Origin: Azophilus sp965215035
GTDB lineage: Bacteria > Pseudomonadota > Gammaproteobacteria > Pseudomonadales > Azotimanducaceae
Assembly (NCBI GenBank): GCA_965215035.1
Contig: OZ244040.1
Location: 2,542,001-2,606,000 of the forward strand
Length of the DNA: 64,000 nucleotides
Reading direction: 5' to 3'
Shown: in pieces, positions 24,017 to 31,687 of the stretch
Layout of the letters: each line of letters opens with the position of its first letter
Position numbering within the stretch: position 1 is the stretch's first letter
Program-made: the position numbers and the translations under genes
Notes under the pieces: generated by a model
What the model was told of the DNA's origin: nothing
Database searches by the model: none
Seen by the model: the letters and a program-made list of their open reading frames with translations, nothing else

Positions 24017-25303
24017 TCAGTATTCCAAGGATCTCTCCGTTTCTTCCATAAAGAAGCGGCCGTAGCTGGCGGGCGCATTCAGCACATTGCCGGCGTTGTC
24101 AATGCGCAGAGAGTGGATGCGAACTTCAAGTTCGCCTCGCTCAAAGTACAAAATGGACACCTGCTTGGGGGAAAGAGGCCCCTTGCCGTCACGAATGTCC
24201 ATGCGAATGCGATTGATCAAGTGGTCGCTGTGGGTTTCCACAATCATCTGGCGATCCTTCGCGACCTGGCAGAAGAGTGTGCCCAATGCGGCTTGTGCAC
24301 TCGGATGCAGATGGACTTCCGGCTGCTGAAGAAGGAAGATCGAAGGCGCATCCCGGCGCAACAACTCCGTCACGAGGGGCAGAACCTGGCTGATGCCATA
24401 GCCTACGTCGATGAGATTGCGCCACGGCCCTTTTGTGTGTTGGCCCAGCTTTCTCACCTGCACTTGAAACGGCTGACCCTCTCGGTGCCCGAGCGACTTG
24501 ATGGACAACTCGTCGAAAAGCCCCGCCGCCGCCCCAAAATCTTCAAGCCGGCCCTTCAGCGCTTTCCACTCCTTGTTGTTCTGGTGCCGAAAAAGGTGCG
24601 CCAAATACATCGGCACGTAGTCGCCTTCCGGGTCGCGCGATGGCCGGGCCGGATCATATGTCCGGCGCGGCTTGGACCGAACCGGCGCACTTGCAAATGG
24701 CCTGTTTTTGCGGCGACCAGAGTGGAACCGAGCCAAATCGAAAATGTGGGCCATTTGCTTCTCGCTCAGTTTGCCGCCTTCATCCGGTACGAATGCCATT
24801 CTAGGAACGAGGGGGACGAGGTCCGTATCGTCAGCTCCACCCCATAGGCCTTCCTCAGTCTCCCACTCGGCATCGCCGGATCTGACGATGAACTTGGTGG
24901 AACCGTTCAATTGCTCCGCCTGAACCGAGGATTGGCCGGCCCACACTTTGCGTACTACCGGCACCGGCACCGTGCCGCGTTGCGCGAACTCGGCATTGAA
25001 CGAGAAGCCGCCGCCCTTGCGTCCTTCGGCCCGCCCAATGCGGAACCCCGCCTCAAAAGTTTTCGCTCTGCCGCCCCGCCCGCCTCGATGATGGGCGATC
25101 TCGGCGAAGCTTCCCAGGTCGTAGGGCTCCTCCTTGAAGTCGGGAACAGTTTCCCTGTAGGCGATATCCCACAGGGCCCGGATCATGGCCATGAAAGAGG
25201 TCTTTCCCGTGCTGTTCTCTCCCACAACCAACGTAAGCGGTGCCAGTCGTGCAGTCTGCGCGCCTTGGAAACACCGGTAGTCTCGAAGCGATATCTCATC
25301 CAT
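24017..25303 (-). CDS. AAA (SMC/OLD-like) ATPase paired with the PIN protein
   Basis: The 428-residue protein begins MDEISLRDYRCFQGAQTARL and has Walker A VVGENSTGKTSFMAMI near residue 30. The C-terminal half has the ABC-type signature region DVGYGISQVLPLVTELLRR, Walker B SIFLLQQPEVHLHPSAQAAL and the H-loop IVETHSDHLINRIRM. This is the AAA_15/AAA_21 class found in many defence modules, where such ATPases sense infection and control an effector. Here the effector candidate is the coupled PIN protein downstream. The start at 25303 is chosen from the family N-terminus; the open frame upstream is not protein-like. Confidence 0.85.
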   Translation of the reverse strand: MDEISLRDYRCFQGAQTARLAPLTLVVGENSTGKTSFMAMIRALWDIAYRETVPDFKEEPYDLGSFAEIAHHRGGRGGRAKTFEAGFRIGRAEGRKGGGFSFNAEFAQRGTVPVPVVRKVWAGQSSVQAEQLNGSTKFIVRSGDAEWETEEGLWGGADDTDLVPLVPRMAFVPDEGGKLSEKQMAHIFDLARFHSGRRKNRPFASAPVRSKPRRTYDPARPSRDPEGDYVPMYLAHLFRHQNNKEWKALKGRLEDFGAAAGLFDELSIKSLGHREGQPFQVQVRKLGQHTKGPWRNLIDVGYGISQVLPLVTELLRRDAPSIFLLQQPEVHLHPSAQAALGTLFCQVAKDRQMIVETHSDHLINRIRMDIRDGKGPLSPKQVSILYFERGELEVRIHSLRIDNAGNVLNAPASYGRFFMEETERSLEY

Positions 25304-25867
25304 TTCTGTTCTTGCAACCCGCGCCTGTAGCTGAAGTCCGCATAACGAAAGTGGATTGTAGCGCGGCCACGCACTGTTCCGCAGACACCGAGGTTTTCGC
25401 CCATCCCGTGGTGCCCGCTGGATAGTCAAGTGCGCTGCCCGTTTGGTGGATTATGCCCCGCCACCGTTTAGGCACCGGTGCGCTCATTCTTTCATGCGGG
25501 GTCGCGGGCAACCGCGCCTCCAACATCAAAACGCCGACCACGACCCGGGCCAAACTTGCACACGGCCCGAGGCACCGCTGCTCCACTGGTCTATTTCCCG
25601 ACCCGACCGTACTTTCACGCGAATCGCCCCACCCTGCACAGGCCGCCTGTTCCCTGCACGTCCTGGTTCCGGCACGCTAAGTTGCCGACTTACATCGAGA
25701 ATCTCGACGTTATCGCCACCATTTCTGACCACAATCGCGCACATGGCCACGCCGCAACGTCACAAACGCGGACACCGCCATCGCGCACCCAATACCTTAA
25801 CAGAAGTGGTCCCCGATTTTTGAACAACGCGTTAAGGTGTAGCCAATCGGCCTAAGAGCCCGTTGGC
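25304..25867. other. Intergenic stretch without a recognisable gene
   Basis: Three overlapping frames on the plus strand are open from about 25,443 to 25,855, but they share the same bases and show no known motif. The last 70 bp before 25868 probably contain the left end and promoter of the IS3 fragment. Confidence 0.4.
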
Positions 25868-26227
25868 ATGGCGAACAGGAAGCAGTACTCGGCGGAGTTC
25901 AAAGCGAAAGTCACACTCTCGGCAATCCGCGGGGCCGGGACGCTGGCGGAGCTGGCGAGCCGTTATAAGATCCATCCGAACATGATCACCAAGTGGAAGC
26001 GCAAAGCACGGGAAGGCATGAATGACCGCTTCGCCCGCGGCGGCAAGACAACCCGGAGCGGACGCCAGGCCGGACTCGCGAAACTGCGTGCGAAAATCGG
26101 CGAGTTGGTGGTGAAACGGGATTTTTTTGCAGCGCGCCTATCGCGCCAGCCCTTGCCGGGGCTCTTTCCGCGGGAGAGAAACCACGGGCAGGCCCGAATC
26201 TGGCGCATATTCCTAAGTCTTCCCTGA
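25868..26227 (+). mobile_element. IS3-family transposase OrfA, orfB missing
   Basis: The protein starts MANRKQYSAEFKAKVTLSAI and has the leucine-rich helix-turn-helix ELASRYKIHPNMITKWKRKA typical of OrfA. From residue 85 on it departs from the family (ELVVKRDFFAARLSRQPLPG), where intact elements read into the OrfB overlap. No DDE domain follows, so this is a dead remnant of an IS3 element. It lies between the AAA-PIN module and a Fic remnant and marks past transposition. Confidence 0.8.
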
Positions 26228-26269
26228 AATTGCTTTGGTCGTTATTGCTCTTCGATCCATTCTGATAAC

Positions 26270-26768
26270 TCATGGCGATTCTTCAGATACGCTGACTAAT
26301 AGCTGCACGAGATTCGTGTTTATGTAGTAGTTGTTCCGGCCTATTCGGCGTTTTCGTACAAAGCCTTTTTCGGCGAGGATGTTGAGGTACCTGGTCGTTG
26401 TCTGGCGCGCAACCTTTAGGTCGTTCATCACAAATTCGATTCGTGTATATGGGTATCGAAACAGATTGTTCAGCAGGTCTTGAGAATAGAGTTTAGGCAG
26501 TTCGGTGCGCATCCGGTGCTTGGCGGCGGCCATCTGCCCCCGGATGCCTTCGACGAGCCGGAGGGTGATTTTCGCCGTCTCCGCCACGGCCTTCAGCATG
26601 TAGAGCACCCATTGCCTCCACGCCTCGGATGCATCAACAGCGGTGCGTCCCGCTTACAGCAGGCAGTAGTAGTCGTTCTTGGTTCGAATGATGTGACGGC
26701 TGAGATATAGAGTCGCGATTTCCAGCAGCGCCGGGCGGGTTAGGTACAGCAGTGGATCCCTTTGAAAT
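26270..26768 (-). pseudogene. C-terminal part of a Fic family gene with an in-frame stop
   Basis: On the minus strand the sequence reads LLYLTRPALLEIATLYLSRH and IIRTKNDYYCLL, then a TAA, then EAWRQWVLYMLKAVAETAK and a winged helix RIEFVMNDLKVARQTTTRYL. This matches the C-terminal third of long Fic proteins (YIIRTKxDYYxLL ... WxxWVLYMLEAVxET). The catalytic HxFx(D/E)GNGR part is missing. The part from 26608 down to 26270 is still open (112 residues) but should not encode an active enzyme. Confidence 0.75.
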
Positions 26769-26773
26769 CCACC

Positions 26774-26947
26774 CTATTCCCGGTCGGGCCGTTGCAGCTC
26801 ACCCAAGATGTCGTCAAGCAATTCGTTTTGCTCCTCTATTCGACTGACCATAAAATACAAGGGATAAAGCCCCAACGTTATGAGTGACAACAGCAGGAAC
26901 AGCAAAAACTGCCCTATGCGACTGCCCGCATTCCTTCCAGACCTCAT
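26774..26947 (-). CDS. Small single-pass membrane protein
   Basis: The 57-residue protein starts MRSGRNAGSRIG, has one strong membrane helix (FLLFLLLSLITLGLYPLYFM) and ends in an acidic helix (EEQNELLDDILGELQ). An AAGGAG site lies 6 bp before the ATG at 26947. I do not recognise a named family. The upstream DNA is very AT-rich and full of short palindromes. It could be a small toxin or stress peptide, but nothing proves this. Confidence 0.5.
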   Translation of the reverse strand: MRSGRNAGSRIGQFLLFLLLSLITLGLYPLYFMVSRIEEQNELLDDILGELQRPDRE

Positions 26948-27007
26948 GTTCTTCTCCTTCACCAGGGCCGGTTAACACTATATGTCTACATGTATAGCAT
27001 ATGGCGC

Positions 27008-27087
27008 TTAACATGTTAATAATTTTTGATTTTTTTAACATTCTCTTGCTGATATGTGCCGTAAACGGCACAAACGTTGACATGTCA
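27008..27087. promoter_or_regulatory. Cluster of three perfect palindromes in AT-rich DNA
   Basis: TTAACATGTTAA (27008-27019), TGTGCCGTAAACGGCACA (27055-27072) and TGACATGTCA (27078-27087) lie within 80 bp upstream of the small membrane protein gene (minus strand). They could be operator sites. The base composition is strikingly unlike the surrounding high-GC DNA. Confidence 0.6.
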
Positions 27088-27108
27088 GTGAGGCGTGACC
27101 CCGGCGGG

Positions 27109-27480
27109 CTAGTCGGTCGCCATATACCCATCCGCCTTGTCGGCCAAGAGCGCACCCGGATCGCGGGCCGATGCGCGGGGCCGTAGCCTCCGCCGCCGCC
27201 GGTTTGGGCCGTAATGACCGTCCCTGTCGGCAGGCGAAGCGAATTGACCTTCAAGCAGTGCATTGCCTTGCGCCCCGGAACCTCGATCAGCACATCCGGG
27301 CCTTTGCCGTCCTCGCCGCCGAAGAGCCCCCATGCGGGGGTCACCGATTTGCGGAGATCGGCCTTGTGCATCCGCCGGTTCGTTCATCGGATTGCATGAC
27401 GTGAACCGGCACGGCCATTCCGTATGCGGACAGGTCGTTCTCCAGGCTTGTTAGGTAGCCTTGCACCGCGTCGGGTCGAA
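27109..27480 (-). pseudogene. Deletion-fused remnant of hydantoinase/oxoprolinase subunits A and B
   Basis: On the minus strand the first part reads GAVQGYLTSLENDLSAYGMA and VPVHVMQS, matching the YLxxLExxL...MQSNGG segment of HyuA. After a junction near 27,375 the sequence becomes SVTPAWGLFGGEDGKGPDVL and TAQTGGGGGYGP, the C-terminal part of HyuB, and finally, after a frame change, ADKADGYMATD. So one large deletion removed the rest of hyuA and most of hyuB, and a later frameshift occurred. Confidence 0.65.
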
Positions 27481-27483
27481 CCC

Positions 27484-28245
27484 TCATTCCAAATCCGTTC
27501 GTCCCGAGCCCATCGAGGGGCGTGCGGCTCGGGGTGTATTAGAGCGCCGGCCCGTCGCGCACAGGTCTGCGAGGACGCACGATGCGCAGCGGGGTTGGCG
27601 CTTGAGGCAGACCGCTTTCGCGTGAGCGTCGAGGAGCGCGTGGTATTCGTTGAACAGCGGGGCGTCGTGCGGGAGGTGGTCCTCGAACAGGGCTTGGTAG
27701 GCAGCGTAGCCGCGCAGGCGGCGGCGCGGCAGCATACGGTCGATGATCCGCCGGGTGTAGGCGTCGATCACGAATGAGGGCAGGCCCACGGCGTACAGCA
27801 CGATGTCGTCGGCGGTCTCCGGGCCAATGCCGTAGACCGTTAGCAGTTCCGCCCGCAATTGGCGTGGACCCATCTCGCGCAGGCGCTCGATATCGTCGCC
27901 GTAGCCTGCGAGGTAGTCGGCCACGGCCTTTAGCTTGCGGGCCTTGGCGTTGAAGTACCCGCTGGGCCTGATTAGCTGCGCGAGCTCAGGCATTGGCATC
28001 GAGCGTATGGCATCGGGAGACATTGCGCCTGCCGCCTGGAGATTCGCCAGCGCCCGGGCAGCGTTCACCCAGGTGGTGTTCTGTGTGAGCACCGCGCCGG
28101 CAATGGTTTCGAAAGGCCCGTCGCCGGGCCACCAGCCCTGCGGCCCGTAGCGGTCGAGCAGGCGCTCGTAGATGGCGGTCAGCAGCGCGGATGTGCGCGT
28201 CGAACGCCGACTCCGCCCCGGCGCAGGCGCGGCCCGAGTGGTCAT
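27484..28245 (-). CDS. Endonuclease III-like DNA glycosylase
   Basis: The 253-residue protein has the helix-hairpin-helix-GPD core LLTVYGIGPETADDIVLYA followed by SFVIDAYTRRI, and AVLTQNTTWVNAARAL near residue 50. The C-terminus has the [4Fe-4S] pattern C-x6-C-x2-C-x5-C (CLKRQPRCASCVLADLC). It belongs to the group of Nth-like proteins distinct from Nth proper; the usual Lys of bifunctional glycosylases is not evident where expected (the HhH region reads GIGPETADD). It probably repairs damaged bases. It is one of the first core-type genes after the accessory region. Confidence 0.85.
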   Translation of the reverse strand: MTTRAAPAPGRSRRSTRTSALLTAIYERLLDRYGPQGWWPGDGPFETIAGAVLTQNTTWVNAARALANLQAAGAMSPDAIRSMPMPELAQLIRPSGYFNAKARKLKAVADYLAGYGDDIERLREMGPRQLRAELLTVYGIGPETADDIVLYAVGLPSFVIDAYTRRIIDRMLPRRRLRGYAAYQALFEDHLPHDAPLFNEYHALLDAHAKAVCLKRQPRCASCVLADLCATGRRSNTPRAARPSMGSGRTDLE

Positions 28246-28284
28246 GCGCTTGATGGTTCCACGGCGCAGACGCCTAGGCTGCGG

Positions 28285-28680
28285 TCAGCCGCTTTGAAAC
28301 TGTTGCGCAGTGTAGTCTCGGGTTAGGAGTTCCAGCAGGTGCCCGTTGGGGTCGCGGAAATAGACGCCCCGGCCACCATTCCAGTGATTGATGCTGCCGT
28401 CCTCGGGCGTAGTCGGCCCGCTGCCGTAGACGAGGCCCTGTTCCTTGACGCGCCCGAAGATCTGGTCGAACTCGGCTTCGCTGACCTTGAAGGCGTAGTG
28501 GTGGCGCTCGAAGTCCGTGCGGGTATCGAAATCGAGGGTGAGCGACTGGCCCGGGATCTGTACCGGCGCGAAATGGCCCAACGGGCCGTCGTATTCGAAG
28601 CCGAACAGATGCTTGTAGAACAGGGCGGATGCCTCGTTGTCGAGGGCGGGGACGATGGTGTGGTTGAGTTCAACGGTCAT
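28285..28680 (-). CDS. VOC (glyoxalase/dioxygenase fold) protein
   Basis: The 131-residue protein begins MTVELNHTIVPALDNEASAL and ends with GGRGVYFRDPNGHLLELLTR, the last metal-binding strand of the vicinal oxygen chelate fold. His7, the middle His-rich HHYAFKVSE and the Glu of HLLELL are in the right places to bind a metal. The substrate is unknown. It is transcribed divergently from the SDR at 28796 with about 115 bp between them. Confidence 0.8.
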   Translation of the reverse strand: MTVELNHTIVPALDNEASALFYKHLFGFEYDGPLGHFAPVQIPGQSLTLDFDTRTDFERHHYAFKVSEAEFDQIFGRVKEQGLVYGSGPTTPEDGSINHWNGGRGVYFRDPNGHLLELLTRDYTAQQFQSG

Positions 28681-28795
28681 GGGTCGAATCTCCCTAGCGG
28701 GCGGGCTTCCGCCGCCGAGTACGGATTATACGCGAGTTGCCCGCGCTGGGGCGGCGCGGGTTATCATGCGCCGCCCATTCCTGCGGGGAAATCGA

Positions 28796-29467
28796 GTGGA
28801 TTTGACGAACAAGCGGGTGATCGTGACCGGAGCCGCGGGGGTGCTCGGCCAGGCGGTGGCGTCCCGGTGCGTGGCTCTGGGCGCCGGTACGGTACTGCTC
28901 GACATCGTTGCGGACTTTTCCTCCGAATGGGGTGAAACCCATTGCGTGGATCTCACCGACCCGGTGGCGGTGCGGCGTTGCATCGCCGACATCGGAGATT
29001 TCGACGCGGTCTGCAACATAGCGGGCGGTTTCGACATGGGGCCGCGCGTGCACGAGATCGACGATGCGCACTGGGATGCCATGTTCGACATCAATGTCAC
29101 GACGCTCAGGAATATGCTGCGGGCCACCGTGCCGCGTCTGGTCGAGCGCGGGCGGGGCAGCGTCGTCAATGTGGGCGCTCTGGGTGCCCTTGCCGGTCAG
29201 GCCGCGATGGGTGCCTACACGGCCGCCAAGTCGGTGGTCATGCGCTTGACGGAAACCGCCGCCGCCGAGGTGCGCCGCAATGGCGTGAATGTCAACGCGG
29301 TACTGCCGAGCCTGATCGATACGCCGCGCAACCGCGCGGATATGCCCAACGCGAACCACGCGAACTGGGTATCGCCGCACAACCTGGCCAACGTCATCTG
29401 TTTTCTCGCCTCGGACGCGGCGGTGGAAGTCCATGGTGCGCTGCTACCCGTCAGCGGCCGGGTGTAG
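28796..29467 (+). CDS. Short-chain dehydrogenase/reductase
   Basis: The 223-residue protein starts VDLTNKRVIVTGAAGVLGQA (Rossmann TGxxGxLG), has the NIAGG strand and the catalytic SVVNVGALGALAGQAAMGAY followed by TAAKSVVMRL, with Tyr and Lys in the YxxxK spacing. The Ser site reads G (NVGALGAL), which is unusual. The GTG at 28796 follows CGGGGAA; an upstream ATG at 28766 is possible. Probably an oxidoreductase of a catabolic route with the hydratase that follows 78 bp later. Confidence 0.82.
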   Translation: MDLTNKRVIVTGAAGVLGQAVASRCVALGAGTVLLDIVADFSSEWGETHCVDLTDPVAVRRCIADIGDFDAVCNIAGGFDMGPRVHEIDDAHWDAMFDINVTTLRNMLRATVPRLVERGRGSVVNVGALGALAGQAAMGAYTAAKSVVMRLTETAAAEVRRNGVNVNAVLPSLIDTPRNRADMPNANHANWVSPHNLANVICFLASDAAVEVHGALLPVSGRV

Positions 29468-29545
29468 CGGTATTCGTGACGGGTCTGGCGGGCAAATCGT
29501 CGGCTGCGGGCTTGCGGCCTGTTTTGGCTGGCTGGGGGCTGTATT

Positions 29546-30346
29546 GTGCTAAGCGCCGCCCAGATTGAGCGGGCGGCACGGGCGCTATACGACGCGGAGC
29601 GTCAGCGTCGGCAAGTTCGCCCCATATCACTAGACTTCCCGGATATGGAAGTGGCCGACTCCTACGCGATTCAGGATGCCTGGATGGCCTTGAAGCTGGC
29701 GGAAGGCCGCCATGTGCGTGGCCGCAAGGTCGGCCTGACCTCCCGCGCGATGCAGCGGGCCATGCATATCGACGAGCCCGACTACGGGACACTGCTCGAC
29801 GATATGTTTTTCGAGGACGGTGCCGAGGTCGAGGCGGCCCAGTTCACCGACCCGCGTTTGGAAGTGGAACTCGCCTTTGTGTTGAAGCGGCCGCTGATGG
29901 GGCGGGTCACCCTGTTCGAGGTGCTGGATGCCACCGACTATGTCGTCCCGGCGCTGGAGATCATCGCCGCGCGCAGCTTTCGCGTCGACCCGGAAACCGG
30001 CCGCCCGCGGGTGGTGCTGGACACCATTGCGGACAACGCCGCGAGCGCCGGCGTGGTTGTCGGCACGCGGCGGATCAAGCCCGCCGATGCCGATTTGCGC
30101 TGGGTGGGCGCGCTGCTCTACAGAAACAACAGGCTTGAGGAAAGCGGCTTGGCCGCCGCGGTGCTGGGCCACCCGGCCAAGGGCGTCGCCTGGCTTGCGG
30201 GCAAGTTCGGCGAGCATGGTATTGCGCTTGAGCCGGGGCAGACTATTCTGGCGGGCTCCTTTACGCGCCCGGTCGTCATAGAGGCCGGCGCTGTCTTCAA
30301 CGTGGACTACGGGGAACTCGGCACGGTATCCTGCCGGTTCGTTTGA
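29546..30346 (+). CDS. hpaH: 2-oxo-hept-3-ene-1,7-dioate hydratase family protein
   Basis: The 266-residue protein shows YAIQDAWMALKLAEGRHVRG, RKVGLTSRAMQRAM, DYGTLLDDMFF and PRLEVELAFVLKRPL, with the metal-binding Glu residues of the FAH-fold decarboxylase/hydratase group. It also has YVVPALEIIAARSF and the end PGQTILAGSFTRPV. HpaH adds water to 2-oxohept-3-ene-1,7-dioate in the homoprotocatechuate meta-cleavage route; related MhpD/XylJ act on 2-hydroxypentadienoate. The other genes of that route are not in the window, so the exact substrate is open. GTG start. Confidence 0.82.
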   Translation: MLSAAQIERAARALYDAERQRRQVRPISLDFPDMEVADSYAIQDAWMALKLAEGRHVRGRKVGLTSRAMQRAMHIDEPDYGTLLDDMFFEDGAEVEAAQFTDPRLEVELAFVLKRPLMGRVTLFEVLDATDYVVPALEIIAARSFRVDPETGRPRVVLDTIADNAASAGVVVGTRRIKPADADLRWVGALLYRNNRLEESGLAAAVLGHPAKGVAWLAGKFGEHGIALEPGQTILAGSFTRPVVIEAGAVFNVDYGELGTVSCRFV

Positions 30347-30393
30347 GGGGCTGCCACCGACCGTCTAGGCGGGGCGCAAGCCAGCCCTGCGGA

Positions 30394-31344
30394 TCAACTG
30401 TTGCCGCGCGGCAACTGCGCCAGGTACTTCTCCGCATCCAGCGCCGCCATGCAGCCGAAGCCGGCCGAGGTGACGGCTTGGCGGTAAATGTGGTCGGCCA
30501 CGTCACCGGCCGCGAACACACCCGGGACGCTGGTGGCCGTGGCGTTGCCGTCGGTACCGCTCACCACCCTGATGTAGCCGTCGGTCATCTCAAGTTGGCC
30601 CGCAAAGAGCCCGGTATTCGGGGTATGGCCAATGGCGATGAAGACCCCGGCCAGGTCGAGGGACCGTTCCCCGCCGCCGTCGGTCCGGGCGATGCGGATG
30701 CCCGTCACACCGGATTCGTCCCCGAGCACTTCGCTCAGCGTGTGCTTCCAGATGGGCGCGATGTTGTCCTTCGCAAACAGCCTGTCCTGCAGAATCTTCT
30801 CCGCGCGCAGCGCGTCGCGCCGATGCACCAGGTGAACCCGGTTGGCGATATTGGCGAGATAAAGCGCTTCCTCGGCCGCCGTGTTGCCGCCGCCGACCAC
30901 CGCGACATCCCGGCCCCGGTAGAAGAAGCCATCGCAGGTGGCGCAGGCGCTAACGCCGCGGCCCTTGAAGTGTTCCTCGGAGGGCAGGCCGAGGTACTTG
31001 GCGCTGGCGCCGGTGGCGATGATCAGGGCATCGCAGGTATAGATGTCGCTGTCGCCTTCCAGCCGAAACGGGCGTACTTCGAGGTCGGCGCTGTGGATAT
31101 GGTCGTTGACGATGATCGTATCGAACCGTTCGACATGCTCGGCCATCCGCATCATCAATTCCGGGCCCTGCAGTTCCGCGTGCCCGCCCGGCCAGTTCTC
31201 TACATCCGTGGTGGTGGTGAGCTGGCCACCGACCTCCACGCCGGTGATGAGCACAGGACGCAGGTTGGCCCGGGCGGCGTACAGCACGGCCGTGTACCCG
31301 GCCGGCCCGGAGCCGAGCACGATGAGTTGATGATGACGCGCCAC
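30394..31344 (-). CDS. trxB: Thioredoxin reductase
   Basis: The 316-residue flavoprotein has the FAD site IVLGSGPAGYTAVLYAARA, the redox-active CATC (VSACATCDGFFYRGRD), the NADPH site VVGGGNTAAEEALYLANIA and the FAD-binding end VPGVFAAGDVADHIYRQAV. It reduces thioredoxin with NADPH. A GTG at 31344 (VARHHQLIVLG) gives the normal length; the longer open frame is not family-like. It is convergent with hpaH. Confidence 0.95.
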   Translation of the reverse strand: MARHHQLIVLGSGPAGYTAVLYAARANLRPVLITGVEVGGQLTTTTDVENWPGGHAELQGPELMMRMAEHVERFDTIIVNDHIHSADLEVRPFRLEGDSDIYTCDALIIATGASAKYLGLPSEEHFKGRGVSACATCDGFFYRGRDVAVVGGGNTAAEEALYLANIANRVHLVHRRDALRAEKILQDRLFAKDNIAPIWKHTLSEVLGDESGVTGIRIARTDGGGERSLDLAGVFIAIGHTPNTGLFAGQLEMTDGYIRVVSGTDGNATATSVPGVFAAGDVADHIYRQAVTSAGFGCMAALDAEKYLAQLPRGNS

Positions 31345-31547
31345 CGGCAAACTCTCGCAAGGCAAAACAGACGGCAATTTAACGCGGGCGTCTCGCCGCT
31401 TGTCCAGCATCGCGTGTGCGGAAACCGCGAGCCCCGCAGCCGCACCTGAGCCGGTTGGTCAGACGTCGCTGCTTGATATCAGACAGGCCGGTCGCCGTTT
31501 CCGGGGATAGACCCGCCCGCGAAGGTGTGTCCGTCGTCAATACCCTA

Positions 31548-31577
31548 GATTCCCCACATACGCGGGGATGAGCGCCG
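31548..31577. repeat. Single CRISPR type I-E-like repeat sequence, no array
   Basis: The bases read as GATTCCCCACATACGCGGGG followed by ATGAGCG, close to I-E repeats of the form TTCCCCGCxCxCGCGGGGATGAACCG. There is only one copy and no cas gene nearby, in the 340-bp gap between trxB and selO. It may be a relic or chance. Confidence 0.35.
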
Positions 31578-31687
31578 CTGGGCCTCCGCATCGCACCACA
31601 AACAGCCTTCCGCGACCATGGGCAAGCCGGTTCACATGGACGCTGTGGTAGATCTTCAGCTTGTCCAGAGGACGCTGGGGCGACACT

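Noticed and set aside
25443..25855. Three overlapping plus-strand frames
   Set aside because: They share the same bases in three phases, have no motif and no clear ribosome site.
31548..31577. CRISPR array
   Set aside because: Only a single repeat-like unit and no cas genes, so listed as a lone repeat, not as an array.
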